Source: Paragonimus westermani (taxonomy: Eukaryota > Platyhelminthes > Trematoda > Plagiorchiida > Troglotrematidae). Taken from it: 64,000 bases of DNA. The notes under the pieces were generated by a model that ran no database searches, was not told where the DNA came from, and saw only the letters and a program-made list of their open reading frames with translations. How positions within the stretch are numbered: position 1 is the first letter of the stretch; each line of letters starts with the position of its first letter. This document shows positions 12,901 through 23,780 of this stretch, piece by piece. The position numbers were made by a program, and so were the translations under genes. Location of the stretch: contig QNGE01000289.1 of the NCBI GenBank assembly GCA_008508345.1, positions 233,995 to 297,994 of the forward strand, read 5' to 3'.

Positions 12901-14064
12901 TTAATCACCTATATTACTTCGTGTATCTAGATAGGCCAGAAGGTGCGCGTATTTAAACAAATAGACAACATATCACAAATTATGGCTCCGAAGGGACTTA
13001 TTACAGTCTATTTCAATAAGGATACGCATATTATCGTAATGATACTCAGGAGTGTTGTGTCCACAAATTTCACTTGAAACAGCTTCATTCGTTTCACTCA
13101 CAAAATGGCAGATTTGTGCACATAACCACTTTCACTAAATCAAGAGAATCAAATACAGTTTAATGTTGCAGATTCACGCAAATTACAACATTATGTGTTA
13201 TTCACTCAGAAGGGAAAAACTTAAAAACATCGTATGTGTGGCCTTTACAAAGTAACTAGCATCAAAAGTACAACTGACAAATTAATTTAGTCGGGAAAAC
13301 GCAAGGATGATAGCACAGATGGACGCTGTGTATGTTGACGTACCAAGATGAAACGAATTCAATAAATTTCTGTTCAATGAACTTCGGGCAGTACGGGATG
13401 AGGAAGTGAGTGTTTAAAGACAAGATGGCGCAATAGTTGACAGCAGTTCCAAATAGTTCTACCACCATGCACTAAACAAAAAATAGTATCCGACTTCAGT
13501 GAAAAATGTGTCAACAGTTTTTAAAATTTGTTACTTGAACCTATCGTCCTGCTTCGTTAAAAACAATTTCATACATGTTATGAATACATTTAAGTCCAAA
13601 TGCTACACAGGTAGTAAACTCAGGACAAATTAGTAGCAATAAATATAAGCAATACACACATGATTCCGTCAATTTATCAAGATGCAAATGATGCAAATTA
13701 TCTTACGAAAAATGTGGCTCATATTGTTTGGTTAAGAAAAAATGCTGAGTTCCACCTCGTTGCTATCCTTCGTATTGACGAACGTCGAACTATGACAGTA
13801 ATGATCTACCAGAATGGAGAAAGTGAGTATATGCCAATAAAATCATATTTGGTTCATCAAATATATGGACCTACTGTTGAACTGTGTTTGGATTCAAGTA
13901 TTGATAAGAACACAGAAGTTCGCACAGTATAACCGCTCAGATACTCAGTGTAATCACGATATAGGTGGTAACAGTGCTTAACAGCATTTATTGGACGGGC
14001 AATTTGGTTTCGTATTTCAGATGAGCTACTTGACGATAAATGTAAAACATAATTAACAACTTAC

Positions 14065-14399
14065 AAACGAATACCAGTTGTGTGCATGCAGGACTTGGTA
14101 GCATGAACGCGAAGCCCAACAATAATTTGGAGAGCATAAGTGCCAGAAAGGCGACAAATACATAGATCATCATTCGTAGACGGCCAACAATTACATGGCG
14201 TGTCAAAACATCATAGGTTGCTCTTGACTCAATAGCTTCGATGACGGGTTCATTATCTTCAGCACGAAACAGCAAATTGTCGGATTCTGGAGAAGGATCT
14301 TGTGTTAAATGTGAAGGGCTTGTCCGAGGTTTCATCGACCAAACAGTGATGGCTGTCAGCAACATGGTTACTCCGGCCGAGAGCAGGCTAGAAAAACCA
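14065..14399 (-). CDS. SLC46-type transporter, exon 6
   Basis: This exon covers the helix 8 to helix 10 region in 335 nt. It starts after a tract ending CACTCTTTAG, adds one base to the phase-2 codon from exon 5 and ends phase 1 before GTAAGT. The start GFSSLLSAGVTMLL is a typical MFS helix 8 opening. A hydrophilic insert of about 45 residues rich in E, D, S and P follows (residues about 20-65 of the exon, PSHLTQDPSPESDN and after). Then comes a basic RLRMM turn and two hydrophobic stretches. The insert is longer than in human PCFT and explains most of the extra length of the predicted protein. Confidence 0.83.
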
Positions 14400-16673
14400 C
14401 TAAAGAGTGGGAAACAAGAAAATGGCATAAGAAAACAGCATCACACACAGTGATCGATTGGCCTATCCAAGCAAACGTAGTCGTTTAAAACACCGAACAC
14501 TGCGAACAATTGTCCGTCAACAGTGAGTCTATTATGAATTAACAGGATAAGACATGTACAGTGTAAACAACAGACCAGTCGCATCCATCAGAAAAGTAAG
14601 TCGTGCACATCTATTTACTTCTCATAGCCGAATCACACGCGTAGGCTCACAGGTGAAGTTTATAGAACATTTTGAGCTGTCAAACTACGCGTCCGCTTTG
14701 CTTACAGTCGGTTTTGTACCCCCTTCTGCAGTTCTGTTATATTTATATACGATCACCCGTTCCACTGGAAGCAGTTATGTTGGCCGAACGATCAGATCCT
14801 CCATTGAACAAGGCCGCTAACACCACCCAGCCCAATTCAACACTGGAATAGCGAAGTCAATCAACAACGTCATACTATCAAATCTGGTAAAATTTCGCTC
14901 GATTTACCGAACCGGAGTCACTAAGCCAAAAGTGTGGTGAACTGGCGTGTCACCTTTGATAGCAACCTTCGTATTCATAGAGAATGTCAGACTAGCCAAC
15001 TCGAGTTTCACGCGCTGGCAACAGCCGCTCGGTAGCGTACATTTTTGTCGTGACCAGAATTCGAATTCCCGACCACAGTTTCCCGAACCCACCGTGTTGA
15101 GTATAGCTTTGCTGACCCTATCTTGGGCGCGATTGCATTGTCACGACTGAAGGCTGAGGCGCATTCAGTTGTGAGTAATGTTCAAGTTACACCAATCACT
15201 TCGAAAAGAGAGTAGCAGAAACAATCCTGTAGGTTTCATTCTAACAGAAACCACGAAAATGTTGAAATTTCTTAAGTAACCCTTGCGTTACTGAAAGACA
15301 GCTCAGGGTTTGGTTAGTACAAATTGAACATTACTTTAAGGTGGTTGGTTGGTAGCCCATACGAAACAGACAGACTGGACACAAGCATACGTCTCGCTGG
15401 AGATCCTCAGTGCGGAAATTTCTTATCGAAACTGAAAGGTGCACTGCGCCTCTCTTGTTTGTGAAGCGGTCGTGTTGACAACTGTTCCATTGATCCTAAG
15501 CCCATTAGTGCTGCACAAGTCTGGGGGTAGAGAGAACAGCACTAGCCACATTAGTTCTAATGCACAACCCCAAGACTTTGGTTGTTAAACCTACATGAAG
15601 AAGTTTACCAGAAAGAAGCAACTGAACAAATTTCTAATGAAAAACGTAACAGATCAGGTAAGACGAGAGAAAGCTTAGGAGTGTACCTGAATGCGAAGAC
15701 TACGAGCAGATTTGAGTAGTGCTCAACTTATAGCAGTAACAGTAACAGAGAGCAGAATTAATATGACGGTCGCGTAAGGCGAACAAACAGTGGCTGATCA
15801 GTGAAAAAAAACTAATCTTGCTTTCAGGAAGTGGTGCGATTCTGGTAAGCATTGCTGGCTAACGCTAGTTTTCAAGACATTGCGGTTTCTAGATTTGTCC
15901 ATGAAATAAATGAGTTACGACCGAGTCTGCCTGTGAGACACCATGGCCTGCTAGTCAGGTGAGCAAATATAGTGAACGGCGCATGAAACAAATAACGTGG
16001 TAGCAGTTCCAAGCGTCATGGCAAGCTAAGTGGATCGATGGACCACGTAGTCAATGGTAATTACAAACGAGCTGGTAGTGTGGCTCACCGCAGTCAGCTG
16101 TGAACACAATAAGACAAGTGCTGACCCGTGGAAAAACAACAGCCAACAGACCCAATCGAAGGATCAGGATGAAATCCAACGAAAACTTGGGAGTCGCTGT
16201 GAAGATCGGCAGTGGGCAAGAGATGCAACGAGGATCGCCCACTATTCCAAAGTGGAGATGGGTCACATTTACCAAAAACAGTCAGCTGCGTAACTCGGAT
16301 AATAAGGTGTGATGGTGAAGCACCAAGAACGGAGAACATTTACTGAATCACTGGAAATTGTCGACATCGAAAGGCTCTGCGGTAACAGGGAAACGCTTAT
16401 GAGCTAACTGTCTGTCCACGAAAACGATAAAACGCATACGTGTGAAGGATTCAGCGGCAGGCTTCAGTGTACCGTCGGGGGTTATAAACAATTTCCTCTA
16501 GTTAAATAAAAGACTGATTATTAAGAAGCTCTCAGGTTTACAGAATACGAGCAACGAAAGCATTTCACAGACAACTGCCACAAATTACAACATAACGTGT
16601 CAGGGTGAGTGTGTTGGTGTCAAACGCGTAGCAAGTTGAAAACTGGCGCAAATATGTGAAGTAATGGGCATAC
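14400..16673 (-). other. Intron 5 of the SLC46-type gene
   Basis: The donor is ACAA/GTATGC and the acceptor CTCTTTAG. The intron contains a SINE copy (14925-15150). Nothing else in it is recognisable. Confidence 0.6.
14925..15150 (-). repeat. Diverged SINE copy
   Basis: On the minus strand it reads GGGCGC...GGGTCAGCAAAGC (box A region), GGGAATTCGAATTCTGGTCACG (box B region), then a GAGCGGCTGTTGCCAGCG spacer, CTCGAGTTGGCT and GAAGGTTGCTATCAAAGGTG. These blocks follow the same order as in the copy near 31.3 kb. Confidence 0.6.
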
Positions 16674-16822
16674 TTGTAGAGACCAACATGCTCCGGTGTC
16701 CAACAGAAGGGTTTTGACATGAGATAGAGAAACAGGAATTGACCTTCCGGAAAGACAATTAGCACATACAGAATTAAAAGTGAGAAGCCCAGCAGAGACT
16801 CAGGGTTGTGTGTGGCCAAGAT
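16674..16822 (-). CDS. SLC46-type transporter, exon 5
   Basis: This 149-nt exon encodes helix 7 and the helix 7-8 loop. The acceptor is CATCTTTCAG, phase 0, and the exon starts ILATHNPESLLGF. It then runs through a hydrophobic helix into FLYLMSKPFCWTPEHVGLY. The LY..S.P.CW pattern matches the same place in human PCFT, whose Cys forms a disulfide with a Cys in the first extracellular loop. The helix 7 position that is His281 in human PCFT appears to be Val here. The donor ACAA/GTATGC leaves phase 2, and joining to exon 6 gives a GLYNGFSSLLSAG stretch typical of MFS helix 8. Confidence 0.85.
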
Positions 16823-18804
16823 CTGAAAGATGACATTAAAACAAAGCACGATCTGAGATCATATGAAGTTTCAACAGCTCGAAAAGATAAGTGAGTGTTA
16901 AACATCTTTAATAGGCAATCAGAGTGTCGTTTAAGAAACATGAGAAACTGACCCATAAAAATTGGACATAGAAGAGATTGAGAAGGAATAATATTGCAAT
17001 CAAAAGTGATGATACAAAATCACAGCAGTTGACTCAGCAGTAGGTTACCCATAATCTCGAACAAAGGAACATGGAAGACTTACACAGAGGAACATAGATA
17101 GGCAAATAAATGGTTTATTTATCAGACAAGGTGAGCATACTTAGGTGTTGGCAAAAAAAGGAAGCATTCAGCGTAATAGTTACGAGCATTGGGGTCATAG
17201 TGGCCGGAAACGCTATTCTGAAGTCACCAGGCACGCTCGGCCAAATAGCATTTCAAAATGAAGAACTGGAGTACATCAATCGCTTGATAGAATTACCGGT
17301 GAAGGCAGTATGTATAGGTTAGGAGGTTCGTAACTCACAGGCACGGTTCCCGATTGCGATCAACTGCACTGTTCTACCACTCAGAGGAAACGGAGCAAAT
17401 TTTTACTGCCATTAATAAAATCACTTCCTCTCTATTCATTCTGCCCGAAAGGAAGAGAAAGATAGCTCACATGGTGATATATTGATATTTTGATTTGTCC
17501 ACATCAGCAGCTAACATAAAAGAGATTTTATACCAACCGCAAGTAACAACAAATGAACAAACGGACCAGAAGAGTTTCAGTTATTGCTCACAAATGAGGT
17601 AGTCGGCTCTGATGCAAGTAGTCTGGTTGCATCAGTGTCCTCTGCGCACACAGACATGACCGATACTGTCTGATTAGCAATGTCGCACAAGTCACTAGCA
17701 ACTTGCGGTTGTGAGTACAAACCATTTGGCTGGTTGGTGAAATGCGTTTGGTGATGGATGAGGTTCTTCGAGGGTAATGATTCGATTTTAACACGGGCGG
17801 CGACCCGGCCAACTAGAGTTAGTGAGTTGATCACCCTGGTTCAACAATGCCCTGGCCAACCGCTAAAACTAGATATAATTCGTGTCACAACGAATGTACT
17901 CTCCACATGCAGGACACACTCACAGTGACCGCGCTGTTGGTTTTTGTCCATCTGTGTAAGGTATCAGGGATGTGATGTCTCGTCAGGTAAAGCATGTGAA
18001 AAGCGATCAGTCGGATACTTTGGCTCTCAGAAGAGGTCATCCATACAATGAATCACCAGCAACGACTGCACATAAGTAAAGGATGTACGGAGAATAGAGA
18101 GCAAAGAAAGTTGGCTTGGTCGATAACAGAACCGGTGTATTCAATATTTGTGGGAGTTGGGTGCTGGATATCTCCCCGCGCGTCTTCCGTCCAACCACAA
18201 ACTAAAGTTGGCAACAGGTTATCGTGTGTCAAGGTGAAAGCGGTTGACTACAGAGCAAGGCATCACGAAAAATAGTGATGCTAATGAGTATGCGATTTTT
18301 TGATGTGTGTGGTTTTTTCAAAATTGGAGACGGTGTTCAATATGATGCGGAAGACGAATTTAAACACAGAGATAAAATACTGTTGACTGAGACAACCTGC
18401 AACTTGTGTTATAAACCTTTCTGTGCAATGTCCCATAGTTTCTGGTACCATAGTCACTAGAAGCAAACCCGACGTGCTATTTCGGTACATTGTATCGGTG
18501 TTGAAAATATCGCAGCATAAACTTATACGTAGGCCACCTTACTGCGTTGGACCGATCAGAATACGGTTCAGTCTAGAGAATCGTCTTAAACGTGTGAATC
18601 GTGTACACGAATTAGATGCTCAGATAAAGTTGATATGTGACACGGATGTTAACGTCCTGTTTCACGAAATAATCGATAGCATTCATGATGTTGTTTTAAG
18701 CAGCACTGTCACATCTCAATCAAGTGAATGAACTGAAATCACCATTGGTCTGTTTACACACAGTATGAGGTTCTACTTTCAAGCACGAAAATTTCCATAA
18801 ATAG

Positions 18805-19211
18805 TGTTGGGAAAAGCACTTTTTCCCAAAAAACTCGCTATATTTCCCAAGGGAAATAGTTGCTTCTATTTTGATAACTCGAATGCCCACCATCATTCTG
18901 GAAGATTCGAGTTCGCGCGCTTGCTTCTGATTGGCCCGTTTAGTGTCCTAGGACCAAGGCCACCGAAAAACTATAAATACAGCCGTTTTGAGCCACTGTT
19001 TTGCCTTCGAGCTGAGCAGCAGATAAAACTCGTTTGAAGGCCGTCTTTTTCCTTTCTTGTTGGCGGGTTCTAAGTTGCGAGAGTTGGGTCCGAGTACTCG
19101 CGTTCCGATTATTCGTGTCGTTTGCGTTATCGTTGCGTTCCATTCGTGATCGAGGTACTGCTCGTGGTCTTCCTATCCGTTCTTGCCTTCCTCTCCCAGG
19201 GGGTCGTAACA
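18805..19211 (+). repeat. 5' LTR of gypsy element 1
   Basis: This 407-bp LTR begins TGTTGGGAAAAG and ends GGTCGTAACA, with the usual TG...CA borders. It contains CTGATTGGCCCG (a CCAAT-type motif) followed by a TATA box, TATAAATA, at 18973-18980, a plausible Pol II promoter. Confidence 0.95.
18973..18980 (+). promoter_or_regulatory. LTR TATA box
   Basis: TATAAATA lies about 40 bp after the LTR's inverted CCAAT motif (ATTGG). The same sequence is present in the 3' LTR. Transcription would start about 30 bp downstream inside the LTR. Confidence 0.6.
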
Positions 19212-19229
19212 GTTGGCGACGGTATCATT
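19212..19229 (+). other. Primer binding site of gypsy element 1
   Basis: The bases directly after the 5' LTR are GTTGGCGACGGTATCATT. TGGCGACG would pair with the 3' end of a serine tRNA of the GCT type (…CGTCGCCA), the primer reported for mag-like elements. The match is good for only about eight bases. Confidence 0.5.
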
Positions 19230-19237
19230 TCTGATCA

Positions 19238-20314
19238 ATGGCGTTGGACGTTGATGACGTTAAGCTGCTGTTGCAGCAACAGATGAAGCTTATGGAGATG
19301 CTTGTCCAACGGTTGTCCAATACGAGTATGGGCCAATCCGCACAATCTGGTGGTGCGCAATCCGTGGACAGTTTGGCATCGGGTATCTCCGAATTCGTCT
19401 ACGACCCGCATTCGAACGTGACATTCGATTCTTGGTTCCGTCGGTACGATGACCTGTTTCGTATCGAATTTGCTAATCAGGACGATTCATGGAAGGTCCG
19501 GCTTCTTCTCCGCGAACTTGGCCCTGCGGAGCACGAACGGTACGCCAATTTCATTTTGCCCAAGAGCCCACGCGATATCGATTTCAATGAGAGGGTCAGT
19601 ATTCTGTCGCAGATATTCGGTGACCAGTCATCTCTATTCAACTTGCGGCACCACTGCCTCAAGCTGACCAAACGGGACTCGGATGATCTTGTCACATATG
19701 CTGGCATCGTAAACTGCGAATGCGAGAGGTCCAAGCTATCCTCCCTCACGGAGGATCAATTCAAATGCCTCATCTTCGTCTGCGGCCTACAGTCCCTCAA
19801 TGATGCTGACCTCTGTGCACACCTACTCAATCGGATCCAACAAGACGAGTCAGTTACCCTTCAGGACCTCACCACTGGAGGTCATTGACTGCTCAACCTG
19901 AAACACGACTCTGCCTTGGTCCAGAATCCTGCTCAGTCCACAACCTCTGACAACACTGTTTCATATCCAAGGCAACAGCAACAACTCTCCCCCACGAGCC
20001 GCCCAGTGAACTCTACCTCCAAGAAGCCGCCGCCCCCCTCATGCTGGCACTGCGGCGCATGGCACTACACGCGTTACTGCCCTTTCAAGCAACGCCGCTG
20101 TCAGTGTTGCAAAAAGGTGGGCCACAAAGACGGTTATTGTCAATCACGTACGCCGGGCAGTCAACTCACAACTAAGAAGCGGCCACGTCCACCTCACTCC
20201 AAACCAAGTACCAGATCCAACAGTTTGCTTATCTCTTTCAAAGTCGACGTCATCTCACGCAGGAAGTTCGTGTCCGTACCGACCAACGGACACCCAGCTC
20301 GACACTGCATCTGA
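19238..20314 (+). pseudogene. gag of gypsy element 1, interrupted
   Basis: This is the structural protein of the retrotransposon particle. The first part (19238-19888) has a glutamine-rich start and a capsid-like region (FDSWFRRYDDLFRIE and following). The frame is stopped by TGA at 19886-19888 and continues in the same frame to 20314. The second part carries two zinc knuckles near 20041-20140, CX2CX3HX4C (CWHCGAWHYTRYC) then CX2CX4HX4C (CQCCKKVGHKDGYC). The stop is likely a C-to-T change in CGA. The start ATG is 26 bp after the LTR. Confidence 0.9.
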
Positions 20315-23300
20315 TATTACAATCATCTCCAGTCGCCTGTGAAAAACAATTGGCCGCCCGCCAGTCCAGCTGACATCCCTTTCCGCCACCAGTGCCTGTG
20401 GTGGTAAGGTGCAATTAACTGGGCAATTGCAGCTTCAAGAACAAGACCATCGATGGGGTCTGTTACCTCTCCGATGCAAATCTCAATCTACTTGGTCTCG
20501 ACTGGCTTGAACAACTCGGCCTGACAGAACTATCAATCACACATATTTGCAATCGATTACAGTCCTCCACAGCGAAGCCACCGTGCATGGTGGACGAGCT
20601 CATTCAAAGCATCAGGTCGGTATTCGACGAGGGTCTTGGTTGTTGCACTCGTGCCCAAGCGGTTTTGCACCTCAAACCTGCAGCTCAACCTGTTTTTCGG
20701 CCGAAACGCCCAGTACCGTACGCCGCCTTACCTCTCGTCGACCAGGAACTCAAACGCCTTGAGGAGTTAGGGGCACTGACGCCTGTCACCTACTCATCCT
20801 GGGCAGCCCCCATCGTTGTCGTGAAAAAGGTCAATGGATCAGTTCGCATTTGTGCTGATTTCTCTACCGGGCTCATGCTGCTCTGGAAGCTAACTGCCAT
20901 CTACTGCCCGTCCCTAAAGACCTGTTAACGATCCTCAATGGTGGAACCTGTTTCGCCAAGCTAGATCTAGCCGATGCATACCTGCAGGTCGAAGTCGCCC
21001 CACAATCCCGTGGTCTACTGACGATCAACACACATCGCCGTCTTTACCAGTACACCAGACTGCCATTCGGTGTCAAGACCGCCCCAGCCATCTTCCAGCA
21101 GATCATGGATGCCATGCTGTCCGGCCTGCCTGGTACAGCTGCCTACTAGGACGACATCATTATTTCTGGCCGAACGCGTGACGACCTTCGAGAACGGATC
21201 GTAGCCGTTCTCCAACGAGTTCAAGATTACGGATTTCGGCTTCGAGCAGATAAGTGTCAATTTTTCATGTCGTCGATCAAATACCTTGGCTTTGTTTTCA
21301 ACGCTACCGGCCGCCGTCTAGATCCTGAGAACGTTCGTGCCATCCAACGTATGCCACCTCAAAAGGATATCCCATCACTTCGCTCGTTCCCTGGTCTCGT
21401 TAGCCATTACGGCTCCTTCGTGCCTTCGCTACACGACGTTTGAGCTCCCCTAAACCACCTCCTCAGAAAGGAGATAGAGTGGTGCTGGTCTCTTGAATGT
21501 GCACAAGCCTATGAAAAGTTCAAGTCTATGCTGGGGTCCGACATCTTGCTGACCCATTTTGATCACAGCCTCCCAATCGTTGTGGCTGCAGATGCCTCCA
21601 ATTTTGGCGTGGGTGCCGTGATCTCTCACGTCTTCCCCGATGGGTCTGAGAAAGTCACCATGCACGCTGCAAGGACATTCACCGATGCTGAGAAGAACTA
21701 CGGCCAAATCGAGAATGAAGCTTTGGCGCTCATCTTTGCAGTGAAGAAGTTTCACATGATGATCTACGTCCGGCATTTCATCCTTCTGACAGACCACAAG
21801 CCACTCGTTTCCATCTTCGGCTCAAAGAAGGGTATACCTGTGTATTCTGCCAGCCGGCTACAGCGCTGGGCGACCATTCTCATCAGCTATGACTTCGACA
21901 TTTGCTATCGTCGAACTGAGGATTTTGGCCGAGCTGATGCTTTTTCTCGCCTCATCGGCAACCAGCGTTCCGTTGAAGAAGACACTGTTGTTGCTGCCTT
22001 ATCCATCGAGAACGATGTACGCCAAACGTTTCTCGACGCTATCCGCGCAACTCCAACAACGGCATCCGATGTCAAACGCGCCTCCGGATCTGATCGCATC
22101 ATTCAACAAGCAATCACGTACATACAAACCCAATGGCCATCAACCCCACCAGCTGGTGAACTCCGTCAGTTCTACCTACGACGCGAGTCCCTGTCAGTTG
22201 TCGACTCCTGCCTGATGTTCGCTGACCGCGTCGTCATCCCTTCATCGCTTCGCCAAACTGTTCTCAAACAGTTTCATTCTGGACACCCTGGTGCGGGACG
22301 TATGAAGGCGCTTGCCAGGAGCTATGTTTACTGGCCTGGGATCGACAACCAGATCGAAGACCTGGTTAGGCAATGCAGTCGCTGCCGCCAAGCTGCCAAG
22401 AACCCGCCGCGCGTAGAGCCTCAGCCATGGAAGCAACCCGATCAGCCATGGTCACGCCTCCATGTGGATTTTGCGGGACCCATCGACGGTGTGGTATACC
22501 TCACTCTGGTGGATGCATACTCCAAGTGGCCTGAGATCGTTCCGTTTACGCACGCCACAACCTCAGCCACTATCAACAATCTACGGCGGATCTTCAGTCA
22601 ACATGGTCTCCCGGAAATCCTTGTATCAGATAATGGATCACAGTTCACATCCGTCCAGTTCAGGGAGTTCTGCATTCAAAACAACATTCGTCATCTGCAT
22701 TCACCACCGTACCACCCACAATCAAACGGCCAAGTGGAGCGCTTCGTCGACACATTCAAGAGAGCACTTATGAAATCTCGCGGGGAGGGACCGACCGAAG
22801 AAGTGCTGCAAAGGTTCTTGCTCACTTACAGAACCACCCCGAATCCGGCGATTCCCAGTGGACTTTCACCCGCCGAAGCTCTCATGGGCCGCAAGCTGAG
22901 GACCACATTCGACGCCATGCTGCCAGTAGAAAAACCCCCCGAAGATAAGAAGCTGCTACCCCGACGTAGATTTGCCGTCGGTGATCTAGTTTACGCAAGA
23001 GATTATCGGCCAGGTCACTCCCACTGGATAGCAGCGACGGTCAAGCATCAGAGCGGCTCGGTCCTCTACGACGTCAACGTCGGAGGCGACATATGGGTGC
23101 GCCACGCTAACCAACTTCGCCCACGCTATTCCGCAAACGCTGGGCGAGCAGAGAACCAAATGCCACTGGACTTACTTCTCGACACTTTCGAGATCAAGCG
23201 CCCAACACAGCAAGTTCCCGCGACCGTTACCCCAGCGACCTCAACGCCGAGACCGAACAGGGAGCTGATTGCCTTGCAACCAAGACGATGGACGGACCGA

Positions 23301-23357
23301 AAACGCAAGCCCACTTGTCCAATGCAGCTCGACCCACGAAAACGGCGGTACCAATAA
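20295..23357 (+). pseudogene. pol of gypsy element 1 (protease-RT-RNase H-integrase), broken
   Basis: The protease active site LDTASDITIIS begins at 20298, in a different frame from gag. A TGA follows at 20340, probably from TGG. A frameshift near 20420-20432 moves to the frame that holds the linker and the first RT blocks (20428-20874). A one-base deletion near 20873 shifts again to the frame used up to 23357. In that frame TAG at 21147-21149 replaces the second residue of the YxDD catalytic box, so the RT is cut at its active site. TGA at 21441-21443 is probably from CGA. From there the frame is open to the TAA at 23355. Confidence 0.93.
21444..23357 (+). CDS. Intact RNase H and integrase segment of element 1
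   Basis: This is open for over 630 codons (first ATG 21528, 609 residues from there). Counting from that ATG, the RNase H acidic residues are D22 (VAADASN), E64 and D89 (TDHKPL). The integrase zinc finger uses H250, H253, C283 and C286. The DDE triad is D313 (HVDFAGP), D368 (VSDNGSQF) and E404 (SNGQVERF), with the usual 35 residues between the last two. A C-terminal module (near GDLVYARDYRPGHSHW) follows. There is no chromodomain. All catalytic residues are present, but upstream stops mean it would not be made as part of a normal polyprotein. Confidence 0.9.
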   Translation, partial: APLNHLLRKEIEWCWSLECAQAYEKFKSMLGSDILLTHFDHSLPIVVAADASNFGVGAVISHVFPDGSEKVTMHAARTFTDAEKNYGQIENEALALIFAVKKFHMMIYVRHFILLTDHKPLVSIFGSKKGIPVYSASRLQRWATILISYDFDICYRRTEDFGRADAFSRLIGNQRSVEEDTVVAALSIENDVRQTFLDAIRATPTTASDVKRASGSDRIIQQAITYIQTQWPSTPPAGELRQFYLRRESLSVVDSCLMFADRVVIPSSLRQTVLKQFHSGHPGAGRMKALARSYVYWPGIDNQIEDLVRQCSRCRQAAKNPPRVEPQPWKQPDQPWSRLHVDFAGPIDGVVYLTLVDAYSKWPEIVPFTHATTSATINNLRRIFSQHGLPEILVSDNGSQFTSVQFREFCIQNNIRHLHSPPYHPQSNGQVERFVDTFKRALMKSRGEGPTEEVLQRFLLTYRTTPNPAIPSGLSPAEALMGRKLRTTFDAMLPVEKPPEDKKLLPRRRFAVGDLVYARDYRPGHSHWIAATVKHQSGSVLYDVNVGGDIWVRHANQLRPRYSANAGRAENQMPLDLLLDTFEIKRPTQQVPATVTPATSTPRPNRELIALQPRRWTDRKRKPTCPMQLDPRKRRYQ

Positions 23358-23365
23358 GTCTCAAC

Positions 23366-23373
23366 AGGGGAGG
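23366..23373 (+). other. Polypurine tract of gypsy element 1
   Basis: AGGGGAGG lies directly before the 3' LTR. This is where plus-strand DNA synthesis would be primed. Confidence 0.8.
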
Positions 23374-23780
23374 TGTTGGGAAAAGCACTTTTTCCCAAAA
23401 AACTCGCTATATTTCCCAAGGGAAATAGTTGCTTCTATTTTGATAACTCGAATGCCCACCATCATTCTGGAAGATTCGAGTTCGCGCGCTTGCTTCTGAT
23501 TGGCCCGTTTAGTGTCCTAGGACCAAGGCCACCGAAAAACTATAAATACAGCCGTTTTGAGCCACTGTTTTGCCTTCGAGCTGAGCAGCAGATAAAACTC
23601 GTTTGAAGGCCGTCTTTTTCCTTTCTTGTTGGCGGGTTCTAAGTTGCGAGAGTTGGGTCCGAGTACTCGCGTTCCGATTATTCGTGTCGTTTGCGTTATC
23701 GTTGCGTTCCATTCGTGATCGAGGTACTGCTCGTGGTCTTCCTATCCGTTCTTGCCTTCCTCTCCCAGGCGGTCGTAACA
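23374..23780 (+). repeat. 3' LTR of gypsy element 1
   Basis: This is 407 bp and identical to the 5' LTR except C for G at 23770. AATAG follows it directly. Confidence 0.95.

Larger units (their letters stand above)
4838..14064 (-). other. Intron 6 of the SLC46-type gene
   Basis: This 9.2 kb intron has a strong donor, GTAAGT, at 14064, and the acceptor CCTACCAG. It holds SINE copies near 8.04-8.48 and 9.6-9.8 kb, a decayed RTE fragment at 12485-12900 and the N at 9532. Three ATTGG motifs lie within 200 bp at about 5599-5762. No exon is visible in the remainder, although a 60-70 nt exon would be easy to miss by eye. Confidence 0.6.

Noticed and set aside
13660..13932. 90-residue plus-strand frame just beside exon 6 of the transporter
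   Set aside because: The composition looks protein-like, but I know no matching family, it is antisense in an intron, and no clear acceptor precedes it.
18423..18731. 102-residue plus-strand frame before gypsy element 1
   Set aside because: No domain recognised and no link to the retrotransposon.
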